Below are positions 11,601-24,339 of a DNA stretch of 64,000 nucleotides, piece by piece. Both the position numbers and the translations under genes were made by a program. The number at the start of each line of letters is the position of its first letter. The stretch's first letter is position 1. The DNA is from Voacanga thouarsii (taxonomy: Eukaryota; Streptophyta; Magnoliopsida; Gentianales; Apocynaceae). The stretch covers positions 558,001 through 622,000 of the forward strand of contig JANUWF010002017.1 of assembly GCA_026120185.1 (NCBI GenBank), written 5' to 3'. The notes under the pieces are model-generated. The model saw nothing but the letters and a program-made list of their open reading frames with translations, did no database searches and had not been told where the DNA came from.

Positions 11601-13994
11601 TAGGACCATAGAACCGGCACCGACCATGCATTATTGACATGAACTTCGAAGCGACAAAAAAATTGGTGGAACAGAGTAGAACAGAACCAAAGCGGCGCTA
11701 ACTGTGAAGCTGGAACTGGCGCCGGCTGCATTCTGGAACACATTGTGCAAAATTAAGAGAAAAATCGACGAACGAGTGGAGGAACAGAACACAACCGGCG
11801 CCGGCTCTGAGAGCCAAGGTGGCACCGGCTGTGCCCTGAAGCTAAGGTGGTGCTTGATTTTTTCTACGCGGTTTTTGGTAATCTAAGGAGTTTTAGTATC
11901 TTCCTACTTCTACTCGGCCAAGAACTTTGTACCTACGAGTTTAGGCACTTCCTAATCCTATAAATAGATGGAGAACACAAGGAAGAGGGAGAATTCATCG
12001 ATTATCATAGAAAAATTAATCAATCAAAGGAGGAATTCTTCAAGTTCAATGAGGGTTGTACAAGAAGGTCTTCAAAGGAAGAAGAAGGAGGCTTGTCTAT
12101 AAGTGCTTTCTTTTACTTTGTTTTCTTTTTCTTGAACAATGATATGTTAATTGTTTTATTGTAATTTGACATTGTTTTAGATATTCATGATATTTAGAGG
12201 TATTTGATCTTTAGATTAAATGATTGTTCTTCTTGGTATTTAATTACTTGGGCATATTACGAGATTAATTGGTTGTTTCTTTTCATTAACTTGTTAGACC
12301 AAAGAGGTTGATGGTAGTTGCAATTGATTGATTTCATATTTATTGGTTGTTAACTTGCTAGACCAAAGAGGTTAATTGCTGAGGATTAAGTAATTGAAGG
12401 TTAATTGATGTTTTCCAGAGCAAGGATTCATTGATTAATTTTATGTTTTAAATTTGTCAGACCAAGGAAATTTAATCGAGGATTGTGTTTAATGCATCTT
12501 TTGGATAAATTAGTTGAGACAGACCAAGTGATGCTAATTTATTTAGAAGGTAGTAATTAGTTGAGACAGACCAAGTGATACTAATTTACCTTTATCCTTC
12601 ATGGTGCCAAGAGAAGAATTAGTTATGATAATGGTTAAGTCCTTTGAGATCATGTTTGTCTAAACAATGGTTTGAATTACATACTTCTCCATCCTTGACA
12701 TGTATATATTTTTATTTTGATTTGATTTGATTTTTTTAAATTTATTTTTCACTTTATTGAGTTGGTTAAACAATGAAAGAAAGGTGATTAATGTCTACTT
12801 GTTCCTTGAGGATCGACACTTATTTGAACCCTATGCTCGGTTAATGATGAGTACGTTTGCTCATATGTGTGATTTGGGTTGAACGTTTTAATTTTAACTT
12901 GATTGGGAATGTGCTTAGTTGTTGTATGATTTTTACACCCAAGTCCGAACACATCAAGCTTGCTCTTATGGGAGTTTATATTATCTTCAAAGTAGTTTTG
13001 GGAAAGTGAATGTTTTTGAAAAGAGCTTTCAAGTTGTTTTTTCAGAAAATTACATTGCATTGATCTATCATGACTTGTGTATGTGAATTCTGGAGAACTC
13101 AAAGGGCCTATGTATGTACTCTAACTTATGCGAGCATGAGAATACTTTCCGGTAGGTGGTAACCTCTGAAGGTTGTCTCTTTCTTTGCGAGGTGACAGTA
13201 TTTTTAGTAAAGTCATCCTTAACATGCAAAATGTTTCCATGGGAAAATGGAGGTTGGACGTTGAACATCCGCACTGGATTGATACTAATGTAAGTTGGCT
13301 GTAAACTTATTCGTGTTGGATTTGAATTATATAATGTCAGTATGATTTAGTCTTGTTTGCACTGGATGGCAACTTTATTGATGGGAGAAGTTCTTGTTTA
13401 TTGGTATGAGACCGCAATGGGTTTTACTATTGGACACATATTTTGAGAACATACAATATGAAAAGCTCAATATAAATGTTATGATTGAATTGTTATGATC
13501 CCGAATGTCGTCAAGTAGGTATTTTTCTCAAAAAAATGTTATAGTTAGTATCAATTGTGAATCTCTGCGATATACATTTGAATTTCATGAGAACATGTAA
13601 TAATGTTTCTCAACACCCTTTCCAGTAGGTTTGGTCATGCATCGGGAAAATAATTGTTGAAACTCACTCATTGCACCCTACATGACTTATTGAGATTTTA
13701 TCTCATACTGTTTTAGTCATGGTTTATAGGGAGACTTGAATAGAGTCGAGACCAAAGAAATAATTTGATGTTATTTTGGGACTCGTTATATTTTGTATTC
13801 AAATATATTGTAGATGTACATTTGGATTTTCCTATATGTATTTTATTTAATACATTGTAATAGATTTTATTTCCTAATTATTTTTAAGTTTTCATAATTT
13901 TTTTTATTTAGTTTAGCACATTATAATGACCCCATGTTATTTAGACGGGGTGACATTCCCTACCTATTGGGTTACATAGTAGAGGGGTGTTATA
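8602..13994 (+). mobile_element. Chromovirus-type LTR D, interrupted by solo LTR A
   Basis: Long AT-rich sequence with no coding content that ends GGGTGTTATA directly before a Met-tRNA-type primer site. After removal of the nested solo LTR (11411-12956) about 3.85 kb remains, close to the 3.9 kb of the chromovirus LTR at 49341-53240. The right end is well supported. The left end is uncertain and may have been split by LINE copy 1. Text around 9470-9620 (AAACCCTAAGGAGCTC, then a C/T-rich part) resembles the leader region of such LTRs. Confidence 0.55.
11411..12956 (+). mobile_element. Solo LTR, family A, with 5-bp target duplication
   Basis: Starts TGATAGGGGCTAAATTAG and ends CCGAACACATCA. 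It is flanked by AGCTT on both sides (11406-11410 and 12957-12961), a perfect 5-bp target duplication. It has no internal region, so it is a solo LTR formed by recombination between the two LTRs of a former element. TATA box at 11958-11967. GC-rich motifs are present but more decayed than in the copy at 2546. Confidence 0.92.
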
Positions 13995-13996
13995 AT

Positions 13997-14008
13997 TAGT
14001 ATGAGAGC
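13997..14008 (+). promoter_or_regulatory. Primer binding site, Met-tRNA type (degenerate)
   Basis: TAGTATGAGAGC stands two bases after the LTR D end. The usual plant gypsy/copia primer site is TGGTATCAGAGC, complementary to initiator Met-tRNA; two positions differ. This marks the start of the internal region of the chromovirus-like element. Confidence 0.65.
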
Positions 14009-14584
14009 AGTACGTCAAATTATCCTCTAATTAATGGAATATATTCTGAATTTATACTAAGATGAATTATGTTTTATGTAGGATAGTACGTTTGATGCAG
14101 ACTCCTTGTAAGGCTTTTGAACCCTAGAGTTGTACCAAGACTCAAGATTATGGATCCCGAGCCTTTGGATTCTTCTTCTTAGTTCTTAGTCATAGATTTT
14201 GAGAATCTTTATGATCTTATGAAAGGTGATGATGATTTTGTAATTTCAAAAACAAGGAACCTTTGACTCCCACTAGTGATAATCCTATTGAGGTGGACTT
14301 CGAGGAGCTGAAGCTAGAGGTCTAGGGAGACCAAAAGGCTAAGAGACCCAAGGAGAGAATTAAGATTGAAAGCAAGATTGATAATGGGAAGAAAAAGAAC
14401 CCATACAAGAGAAAAGACTCGTACTTCTCTATTAAGGTTTCAGACGATGTGTTCAATGACCACAACAATAAGTGAGATCGAGATTTGGGTAGTATAGAGA
14501 CATTATGTTTATGTGTTTATTTTGAATTGATGAGCATAAACATATTCTGTGATGACTTGTTGGAGTTACATATAAATGAATTAT
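14009..14584 (+). other. Internal remnant of chromovirus-like element
   Basis: Follows the primer site. Around 14280-14460 one frame reads PIEVDFEELKLEV, a stop, then a very Lys-rich segment (RPKERIKIESKIDNGKKK) that ends near a TGA at 14473. I do not recognise this as Gag. It could be a decayed Gag leader or a captured gene piece. No full ORF exists. Confidence 0.3.
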
Positions 14585-17564
14585 TGATACATGCTTTGTG
14601 GTATGCATATATCCTTCAAATAGGATGTATTTTCTCAAATTATCACAAGTTAATCTAGTTTTAAGTATAAAATGCCAATTTTACTCACACAACAAACCTG
14701 TGAGCAAGTATACCCATAGTATAGGATAAAGTTTAGTTAGTAAGTATTGAAGATCCTACAGGTAAATAACAAGTACCAATAATTCACTCCCATTTCATTG
14801 TTTGCCCAAACAAAATATGTCTGCAAAATGGACAAATTATCAAGAGAATCAACCAGTCTCATCACACAAGAAATTATTTAATGTCACCAAACCCAAAAAA
14901 TGAGAAAATAAGATAAGTAACATAAGTAAATGGAATTCCCCAATATCTAATCAAACCTAAATTAACTAAATTAGCTAATTAGCAACCCAAATTTGGCATT
15001 GATGGGTAATCTCATACAAGACCTACTCTCTCGAGTTACGATAAGTCTCCTAATCGTAATGTAACCAATGGTTATCTTTACCTCACTAATCAAACCCAGA
15101 GTAGAAAGGTTAATTACTCATCTAATTTGGTGAAAAAAGTATCTCTATCTCTTGGTAGCCTTATAACCCTTCAGTCACCTAGTTCTCATCCCTCAGCCCC
15201 TCTTTTAAGCTAATTAAAGGTGATGTGTTTAGATTTGGGTATAAAAATCATATAAAAATAAACACATTCCTAATCAAGTTTAAATTAAAACGTTAACCCC
15301 AAATTACACATATGAGCAAGTGTAGTCCTCATTAATAGAGCATAGGGTTCAAATGAGTGTCAATCCTTAAGGACCAAGTAGACATTAATCACTCTTTTTT
15401 CATTGTTTAACCGACTCTATAAAGTGAAAAAGAAATAAAAAGGAAAATAAAATAAAAATAAAAATAAAAATATATACATGTCAAGAATGGAGAAGTATGT
15501 AACTGAAATCATTATTTTGGCAAACATGATCTTAAAGTACCTAACCATTATCATAACTAATCATTCTTTTGGCATCATGAATGATTAATATAGACTCACT
15601 TCGTTTCCAATCCATAAATCCCAATCTTCTAGATAACTTAACATCACATTCCTGTCTCAGCCAGTCCTACCCAAAATATTCATTAAACACAATCCCTTGA
15701 TTAAATTTTCATTCCTGGCAAACATAAAACATGAAATTAACCAATGAATCCATTCCTGACAGACATCAATTAACCCATTTTTCAAGCAAGTTAAGAGACA
15801 ACATCTATAAAATCAATAAATTGGAACTAACGTCAACCCCTTTTCCAAGCAAGTTAATGGAAAGAAACAACCAATTAATCTCGTAATTAGCATAAGTAAT
15901 TAAATACCAAGATTAAAAATCAATTAATCAAAAGATCAAACAACTCTAAAAATCATGAATACCTAAAACAGTGTCAAATTAAAATAAAACCATTAATACA
16001 CCATTGTTCAAGAAAAAGAAAACAAAGTAAAAGAAAGCACTCATAGCCAAGCATACTTCTTCTTCATTTGAAGACCTTCTTGTACAACCCTCCTTGAATT
16101 AAAGAATTCCTCCTTTGATTTGAGTGATTTTCTATGATGATCAATGAATTCTCCCATTTTCTCTTGTGTTTTTCATCTGTTTATAGGCTTAGGAAGTGCC
16201 TAAACTCGTTGGTATAATGTTCTTGGCCGAGTAAAGGTAGGAAAGTACTAAAATTCCACAGATTACCAAAAACTGCGTACAAAAATCAACATCCCATCTT
16301 TTCCTCAGGGCACAGCCGGCGCCGCCTTGGCTACCGGAGCCGGTGCCGGTTGTGTTCTGTTTCTCCAGTCGTTCGTCGATTTTTTCTTGATTTCTGCACC
16401 ATGTTGTTCAGATTGCAGCTGGCGCCGCCTTGGCTTCTAGAGCTGGAGCTGGTTCGGTTCTGTTCTGGTCTCGTTTCAATAATTTTTTATCACTTTGAAG
16501 TTCGTGTCATCAGTACATGGCCGGCGCTAATTCCTCTGCCCTGGCCGGCACCGCCTTGGTTTTGTTTTGCGACGTTTCTATTTCGTTTTACCCTTAAAAT
16601 CTGAAGTAATAAACAAAATGCCTTTCCAGGGGTAAAATCTCAAATATGACGGAATATGACTAGTTATTAAACAGAATGTATCATACAAGAGCATCAAATA
16701 ACTAGGAAAAATATGACTAATTTAGCCCCTATCAAAAGGAAAACCAATAAAGTAAATCTAGCACTCAAGCCTCACAATCATAACCCTATTTTTCGAATTC
16801 ATTAGGACAAAGAAAACCTAATCAATCAGTATACACAATTTAAATCTAGTGATTGGATAGCAAAATAGATTGTAATAAACTAATATAGGAATTAAGATTC
16901 AACAAAATAAGGGTTGAACCCTTTAAATACATTATAAATTCATAACTATCCAATTAAAATTTCAACAAGAAATACAAACATATAGAAAGTAAACTCTTCG
17001 ATAAGTTAGCCTATTTTTCTTCTTTTGAATCCTTCTTGAAAATGCATTTCTCCTCTTGAATGGTAGCTTAGATCCTCTTCTTGTAATCTCTCTTAGTGCT
17101 CTAGGGTTTTAGGCAGTTCTTTCCTTCTCCAACTCTATGTAATATCATTGGTTTTAAGGGTATTTATAGTGCCCCTTTGCAAAGCTCTAAAATTGCTCAT
17201 AACAGTACCCTTTGCAACATCAACTAGCACCTATTCATATGCATTTCAAGGCACTGGTTGCATTCTTTTTCAAAAACCTAGCTATAAACCGGCACCGATT
17301 CACTAGTCTATACAGGCATAAGTTACTCCCAGTAGTTTGAATTATTTGGATCACTAAAATGAACCGGGGTCTATTCAAGCGACTATCAAGTTCTAGTTTG
17401 TTCTTCTTTAACTCTTTTTCCCTTCTTTCTCACCATATTCTTCAATATATCTTCTTCTAAGAAATCTACATAAAACATGGGGAAAATATGTAGTCATTTA
17501 GTCAAAACTATCGAACATCATAGCGCCAGCGACGTGAAAATGAGCATATTTTCAGTACTCATCA
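14585..17564 (-). mobile_element. LTR of family C (minus strand), interrupted by solo LTR A
   Basis: Read on the minus strand it starts TGATGAGTACTGAAAATATG at 17564, directly after a polypurine tract, and a plausible end GCATGTATCA lies at 14585. Removing the nested solo LTR and one target duplication leaves about 1460 bp, the same size class as families A and B. A TATA-like box (the minus-strand reading of 17153-17167 includes CTATAAATACCC) and GC motifs of the CCGGCACC type near 17288 support it. The right end is well supported; the left end is inferred from size and the CA end. Confidence 0.55.
15221..16734 (-). mobile_element. Solo LTR, family A, minus strand, with target duplication
   Basis: The reverse complement starts TGATAGGGGCTAAATTAG at 16734 and ends CACATCA at 15221. 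AAAGG flanks it on both sides (15216-15220 and 16735-16739), a perfect 5-bp duplication. 1514 bp. A TATA box (CTATAAACAG on the minus strand) lies at 16177-16186. It keeps GC motifs on both sides of 16320-16560. It sits inside LTR C, so it is younger than LTR C. Confidence 0.92.
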
Positions 17565-17580
17565 CTCCCTTATACTTAAG
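17565..17580 (-). promoter_or_regulatory. Polypurine tract of family-C element
   Basis: On the minus strand the text reads CTTAAGTATAAGGGAG directly before the LTR start TGATGAGTAC. It is preceded by GAGGATAAGCAAAAA, matching the conserved block before the PPT of the other gypsy elements here. It makes LTR C a 3' LTR. Confidence 0.7.
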
Positions 17581-17992
17581 TTTTTGCTTATCCTCATGGA
17601 CACAATCCAAACAATAAGCATTATAAGAAAAAAGTAGTCAAGAAAAAGGGTGGATTTTAGCAATAAATGACAAGTATGGCAAAGACATTCTTTTTCTCTT
17701 GAGATGAAAATTCAATTCAAGATTATCTAACCATGGTAGACTCACGTAAACCCATGTATTTTAATAGCTAAAGCCAAGGCCATCGAAGTTGAATTAAACA
17801 AATCTATACTTATTCAACATGTTTCATCTTATCTCCCAAGGTCAAAATTTGAAATGTGAAGCAAAAGATAATAAGGATTGAAATTCTATAATAAATGAAA
17901 TTTAAAAATTGACATGGGATATTAATGATGTAATAGATTTTAGGAAACCCTTAACATTAACAATATAAATGGTAAATGAATTTAAATCAGGC
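17581..17992. other. Spacer between LTR C element and CACTA
   Basis: AT-rich, without recognisable coding content. It should contain the 3' end of the CACTA element and the end of the family-C internal region, but I see neither CACTA subterminal repeats nor a clear CACTA terminus. Confidence 0.4.
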
Positions 17993-20900
17993 CTAATAAT
18001 TGGAATCATTCTCCGATACAAATTCCTTATCATCTAGTAAGGTATCGCTATTCGTATCCCATTCATCTTCATCATCATCTTCTTCTTCATTGGTAGGAGA
18101 ATTTTCCCTTGCTATTACAGCCTCATCTTGAATATCCAACATTTCATTCATACCAAACTCATGCATCAAAATGCCAAGATCAACTACTAACAATATGTTC
18201 ACTTCGTTAGTAGCATATACTTATTCCTGATAAGCTGGGTCCACCATGGGTGCATCTATTATATGTTGAGCTTTGGTTTTGCAAACTGCCAACCAATCTG
18301 ATCTTGGCCTCTTACTCCCTGGATATGATGCATAATACACTTGGCTAGCTTGTTGAGCAAGAACAAATGGATCGTAGTTGGGGTAGCTCCTTTTGTGGTT
18401 AATTTTGACAAGATTGTTATGCGGATGTACCCCAGTACCACGATTCAATATTTGATCAAACCAATGACATTTAAAAAGAATAACGCTTTGCTGTGGATTA
18501 CCAGGAAACTGCACTTCAATAATCTCATATAACACGCCATAGTAATCAGGCCCGGATGTGTCATTTCCAATCCCTTACATGAACACACGACTATTCACTG
18601 TTTTCTTTCCCTTTGCATAATCATTGGTAAGAAATTGGTAACTATTTACTATGTACCCACTATATGATTTCACTTTCCTTGACAAACCTGTGCAATGTTT
18701 CTTCAACATTCATTTATAACAATATTTTCTGGATCTTGTACCTAAAAAAAATAAATGAAACAAGTAAATGTTACATAAAATGAAAGTTGTAGCATTACAA
18801 AATTAATTGATTCCCCAATGGATTTCCAAATGCAAGTTAGCAACTTATGTAACTTACATATCCACTAAACCATTCTACAAATTCGAGGCATATTCTTCTA
18901 TTGATTTCTATCTCTGATATACTTGGAGCTAATCTTCGTAAGTGTACCACGAATGCCCTGTATTGCGTTAGAAGTATGAATATGTCAAAATCATTACGAG
19001 ATCTTCATTTACTGTAAAAGATATATAAAGTAGTAGCTCGTACTCAATGTATGAAGGCACTTCCCCACAATTAAGAAACATGTAAATTCTTGCTGCAATG
19101 AATTCTTCAGAGGTAAGGAACCATGTTCGAATCCATCCTATGACCCTTCCTTGAACATTACATATTGACAACAAAGGTTCTTGCATCATCTCCAATTGTT
19201 CTCCCTCTTTATTGTGCACCATATTTGTATGTTTTGTTTGTACATGTGGCTCAAAATAATAGGAGAAGAAAATGGATGCTTCTTCAATGAAATAAGCATT
19301 ACAGATTCATCCTTCAACTCTAGCCTTATTTTTCACCTTGATTTTCAAATGATGCAAATACCTATCATTTGAAAATAATTTCAAGTTCAATTACATACAC
19401 TCATATTGTAACTAACAGGAAAAGAATTAGATTAAATTATTAGATTACCGTTCAAATGGGTATATCCATTTATATTAAACTGGGCCACAAACTCTTACTT
19501 TATAAGGCAAATGAATTAATAAGTGTTCTATTACGTCAAAGAATCCAGGTGGAAATATCTTCGCCAACTTACATAACAAAAAAAGAATGTCGGACTCCAA
19601 TTTGGCCATATAAGCTACACTCAACTTAGGAGAGCATAGATCCTAATAAAAAAAAGACTTAAATCTGTCAAATCAAGCCATATGATAGAAGGGAGAAATT
19701 CCTTTAATGCAATGGGTAGTAGTCTCTCTATAAATACGTGACAATCATGTGATTTCATACCGGATAACTTCATCCCATTCGAATCCGCACATCTTCCAAT
19801 GTTTAAAGCGTAACCGTTTGGGAGTTGCAATCCCCTCAACCATTCAAGTAAAAGTTTCTTTTGTTTTGTTGCCAATGAGTAGCAAGCTTTAGGTATAGCC
19901 ACTTTTCCTCTTCCCACATCCGAGGCATGTAGCTCTGGCCTATGGTAATATATTTCCAAGTCACGTTGAGCTTTTAAACTATCTTTTGATTTACCCTTTA
20001 CCCCCAAAAGTGTGTTCATAATATTGTTAAATACATTCTTCTCATTGTGCATTATATCAATATTATGTCGGACCAAATTAGTACGCTAATACGGAAAATC
20101 CCATAAAATACTCATTTTTGCCCAATTGCGAGGTATACCCCTGCCATTACTCCTTCCAATTTCTTTGCTTGTTTCTGTGATTTTTTCATATTTAGATACA
20201 CTACCCCAGATTTCTTCACCAGTAGGGTATTGCACAGACTGTAATGTCTCAGAACCTCTATCCTTCCTAAAAGATCTCGTGTCACTCATGTAGGGATGAT
20301 CCAATGGCAAGAAACGACAATGACAATCAAACCATGATTGTTTTGCACCATTACTTTGTATTGTTCATACAATATGGATAAGTCAGTCTCCCAACTGTGC
20401 TCCAACCACTCAATATACCGTATGCACGATAATTATTAATAGTCCACAAAAATGTCGCCCGTAGTTAGAAGTTTTGTTTCTTCGATATGTCATAAGTGGT
20501 GACACCTTCAATACCACAACTGGGTTAAGTCATCTATCAAGGGCTGTAGATAAACATCCACCTGATGCTTTGGATTCTTTAGCTTGGGATAATAATTGTT
20601 AAAAACATAATTAGATCCTTCATACACATCTGCGGGTGGAGATTATACAGTGTAAGAATGACCGGCCAAGATGAATATTGCTTACCTAACATCCCAAATG
20701 GTGAGAATCCATCTGTACATAAACTAAGTTTGACATTCCGTACTTCTTTTGCAAATTCAGGATGCATCCAATCAAAGTGTTGCCATGTTTCTCTATCATG
20801 AGAGTGACTCATGGTGCCTTCCTTCGATTTACTTTCTCCATGCCATCTCATGCGTTTAGCTGTTGTTTTAGAAGTATACATTCTTTGCAACCTCGGTGTA

Positions 20901-21703
20901 ATCGGGATGTAATACATCTTCTTGAATGAAATTTCTTTCCTACTTGTGTTTTTCTCAACCTTTTTCTGTGCATAATGAGGATGGCCACAAAACTTGCACT
21001 TTCTACAATTCATGTCATATTTCCAGTAAAGCATGCATCCATTGATACATACCTCTATTTTTTGTATCGGCAAACCTAACCCAACCACTAATTTTTTCAT
21101 CTGATAGAAATCATCAGGAATTGTGCTATTGCTAGGCACAACCTCTTTCATCAATTGCACAACATTATTAAAGACTTTCCGCGAGAGGTTATTTTCAGAC
21201 TTAATGTTTAATAACCGTGAAGCAAGCGAAAGTTACGAATGTCTAGTGCAACTATCCCATATAGGAGTCTCTGTAGCCCACAACATATTGTAAAACCTTT
21301 GCACCTCCACATTAGGTGGTTCTTCAATATTTTCTGCCGATGGAGCTTTAGGGGGATAGTCAAGACGTACTACGTCTAAGACCATTTCTCGAGATAGATT
21401 TTCTTGATGTGACTCATCTTCTGGAATTGAGGTAGACACACTTGACGTATAGTCGAATGGCTCACCATGACATATCTACCGGTAATAATTAGCCACAAAT
21501 CCAGACTTCCATAGGTGGAGTTTAACTTGTGTTGGATCTAAATACTTTTTATTCATACATTCTGCACATGGACATCTAAATACGCTTGATATTGCATTTG
21601 ATAAAGCAAATGCCAAAAAAGCTTTAACCCTTTCCTCAAATTCAATAGTGATCCCTTTTACACCTGAAGCGTGCCTTCTGTACATCCAACTACAATCCTC
21701 CAT
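17993..21703 (-). pseudogene. CACTA transposase (tnp2-type), broken by stops
   Basis: TNP2-type transposase, which would bind the element ends and catalyse cut-and-paste movement. On the minus strand the order is Transpos_assoc (start MEDCSWMYRRHASG at 21703, with CPCAECMNKK), tnp2 (21160-20579, containing CRKCKFCGHP and SLCTDGFSPFGM), more tnp2 (20076-19621, MVRHNIDIMHNEKN), DUF4218 (about 19560-18960, with HLLIHLPYKVRVCGP and YFEPHVQTKHT) and a DUF4216-like end (about 18700-18221, VILFKCHWFD). It finishes with an acidic tail ending at 17993. Stops and frame changes separate these pieces; some gaps may be introns. Domain order and length match CACTA TPases, so the gene is nearly full length but probably inactive. 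Confidence 0.88.
21476..21703 (-). pseudogene. Transposase-associated domain of the CACTA gene
   Basis: N-terminal part of the transposase. The chosen start is the ATG at 21703 because the MEDCSWMYRR opening matches the family; the ATG further upstream at 21751 only adds hydrophobic sequence. The piece keeps the CPCAECMNKK zinc-binding pattern and ends in a stop after GFVANYYR. The reading frame then resumes with the segment ending at 21233. Confidence 0.85.
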
Positions 21704-21751
21704 GACGTCTAAATGAGAGAAAAAAACAATCAATTCAATAATTAAAATCAT

Positions 21752-22959
21752 CCTTAGAATTATATTAGTGAAAATGAGTAATTACATTTTCCTTTCCATT
21801 ATCTAACAAAAAGAGGTCCTAGACATAAACACACATAAGATATTCAGACATAGAGATCACATGATGTTTACAAACAAAAATGAAGAATTAATAGTGTTTA
21901 CAATAAATGGATTATAATCTTACAACTAATGTAGATGGTTTTATACCCGACAAATGCTATTCCTTGTTAAACCGAACATCTATTGAGAAGTATTAGAAAG
22001 CGACAAGAATTAGAAAGTGACAAGGATTAAAATCAAAGCTTGACTGGACTTGGATCATTTGAATTATCCTTTTTTTAAGTTTTATTTTATGTTTTAGTTA
22101 AAAAAAATTATATTGAATTGTGAATAAAGAAAAAGATTTGTTTTTTATTTTAAAAATAATACTGTATTGTCTTTCAAAATTCATCTAACTATAACATACG
22201 TATATGGGATATATATTAATGTCCAATTGAATAACACACTTTAGGCTAAGGATGGTTATTCTATTCCAAAGTAAATAGTACCAAATTTTGAAAAAAAATT
22301 TGTTTGAATCACCCCCCGCCTATAATTAGTCATTTTCCAAGCACTAGGCCACCTCAAAATTTGACAATCAAAATGCTATTGCTAACAACAAAGATAGATC
22401 ATTCATTTATAGAAAAGTCCAAAATATAACTAGGGGGTAATCACCCATTACCCAGGAGGAGTAATCACCTATCACTCACGAGGAATGATCACCCATCACT
22501 CACGAGGTTCCAATTATTATGTTAGATATACTTAAAAATATAACAAAGATCTACCTTTGGATAAGGGGGGAAAAAAAAGCCTACATATAGCTCTGTCCTT
22601 GTGAAATGTTTGTCAATTGCGCAACAAAGATCCGTCAACTCACATATACATTCGCGTTAATTTAAGGATGGAATAAATGACTTAGACTTGAGAAGTAAAA
22701 CAAAAAGGAAGGAGTCGATGGATGTAACATTATTATTTTTTGTACTTTTATAATTGTAGAAAAAAATTTTAAATTTTATAGAAAGCTCTTAGATAGTAAA
22801 AAAAATTACAATGTAAATTTTGAATCTGGGAAATATAAGGGAAAGGGTAAAACTAGGTTCAATAAATTAGTATTATAATCTATATGGTTGTGAGAAAACA
22901 AAAATATGTGTTCAAAGAATTGAACATGTCTTGATATGAAAATCTCTCTAGAAGCAAAT
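21752..22959. other. AT-rich stretch without gene
   Basis: Upstream of the transposase start and downstream of the copia fragment. I see no coding region. It contains a short tandem repeat at 22435-22505. It would be the 5' untranslated or intron region of the CACTA gene if the element is contiguous. Confidence 0.4.
22435..22505. repeat. Short tandem repeat, about 26-bp unit, three copies
   Basis: Three adjacent imperfect copies of a unit like GTAATCACCCATCACTCACG followed by AGGA. The first copy has ATTACCCAGGAGG in place of ATCACTCACGAGG. Confidence 0.7.
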
Positions 22960-24000
22960 TAAGGAGTAAGGACCCCTTTATGGTAGCTGAAAAACTCAGA
23001 TACACACAAATTCAGCCCTTAGGAGAAAATTTATCTCTGTCATGAACAATTGTACAAGCATGAACTAAGCAACCAAAAAACTTTAAGGGATGAATAATAT
23101 GGTGCATAATCATATAATATTTCAAACCAATTTTTTTTAATGCAAAATTTGAGTGGGTGTAAGTTTAATAAGATGGCATACATGTTGAATAATAATCCCA
23201 GTACACAATAGGTAAATTGGATTGTATTTTTAAAGCTCGTGTAATATTCATAATATGTTGATGCTTGCGTTCAACAATTCCATTTTGTTGCAGAGTTTCA
23301 ACACAAGATGTTTGATGAATAATGCCTTTGCAAGCATAGAAAGAAGGCATAGAAAATTCAAGACCATTATCTAATCTGAAAACCTCAATTCTTTTGCGAA
23401 ATTGTGTTTCAACATATGTGTAAAATTGAAGAATGGTAGAAGTACTTTTAGATTTATGTTTCATTAAAAATAACCAAGTGTATCTAATACAGTCATCAAC
23501 TAGAGTATGGAAAAACCTATAATCTTTCAAGGTAGAGACATAGTAAGGTCCCCAACACATCCATGTGAATGACATTAAAACTCTCTTTTGATGTACCTTT
23601 ATGCAAAGTGAAACGTAATCTATGTTTTTTTACCATAGGAGAAACAAAACAAGTAGTATAAGATTTAGGAAGACTGATGTCATTACAATATTTCTGCGAA
23701 ATATGCAAGCTGTTGCTTGATAAATGCCCTAGTCTAAAATGCCAAAGATAGGACTAGTCATGGAAAGTTCCAAAAAGAGTATAGCAGACCATAGCTTCTA
23801 CACAAGGATATTGTGTAATGCTGAAGTGATATAGGCCATGAATAAGATTAGCTTATCCAATCATCGTGTCAAGTAAGATGACTTTACTTCTTTTATAGAT
23901 GAAAGAGAGACACTTGGCATCAATTTTTTCTGTAGTCATCACCTTTTGGATGCTTTTAATAATATTAATGCTATAAAACTCAAATCAATAATACACATCC
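22960..24000 (-). pseudogene. Ty1/copia pol fragment: pre-integrase and integrase
   Basis: Part of a copia polyprotein on the minus strand. In order: a pre-integrase segment near 23900-23740 (LIHGLYHFSI, then WHFRLGHLSSNSL), then the integrase core (23575-23165) with WGPYYVSTLKDYRFF, LVDDCIRYTW, FRLDNGLEFSM and QQNGIVERKHQHI. The conserved Asp of the D-D-E core is visible at LVDD and DNG, and the Glu at VERKH. Downstream LKVFWLL near 23080 continues the usual copia text. No RT, RNase H, gag or LTR is present. It is interrupted by stops and frameshifts, so it is an isolated fragment. Confidence 0.88.
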
Positions 24001-24339
24001 CGGTACTTCATATAAATCATAGTACTCATAAAAGGAAAAAAAATTTCACAGGTCATCTTTATTTTTCTTTATCTCTAATTTGTAGACTCAAAATTTATTA
24101 TATATAAATTTCTAGCATAACAAATAGGACGAACTCCACTACCCATTTCTTCCCCTCAAAGTATAAAGTTGAATTCAAATTTAATTCATGCCTTCAAAAA
24201 ATAACATATATACATCAGCTTATTCAAAAACTCATCACCATTAAAAAAGGAAGAGGACTTATAGTTTGGTGAATTAATACTTCAATTGGTGAAGTAGCTT
24301 CAACTTCAGCAGTAGCCACAGGAATTGAGCTTCAGCAAT

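Noticed and set aside
17620..17650. AGTAGTCAAGAAAAAG as left CACTA terminus
   Set aside because: Only the CAAGAAAA part fits; the CACTA start itself is absent and no subterminal motif follows.
22435..22505. Possible CRISPR-like or satellite array
   Set aside because: Only three adjacent imperfect units without unique spacers; a simple tandem repeat.
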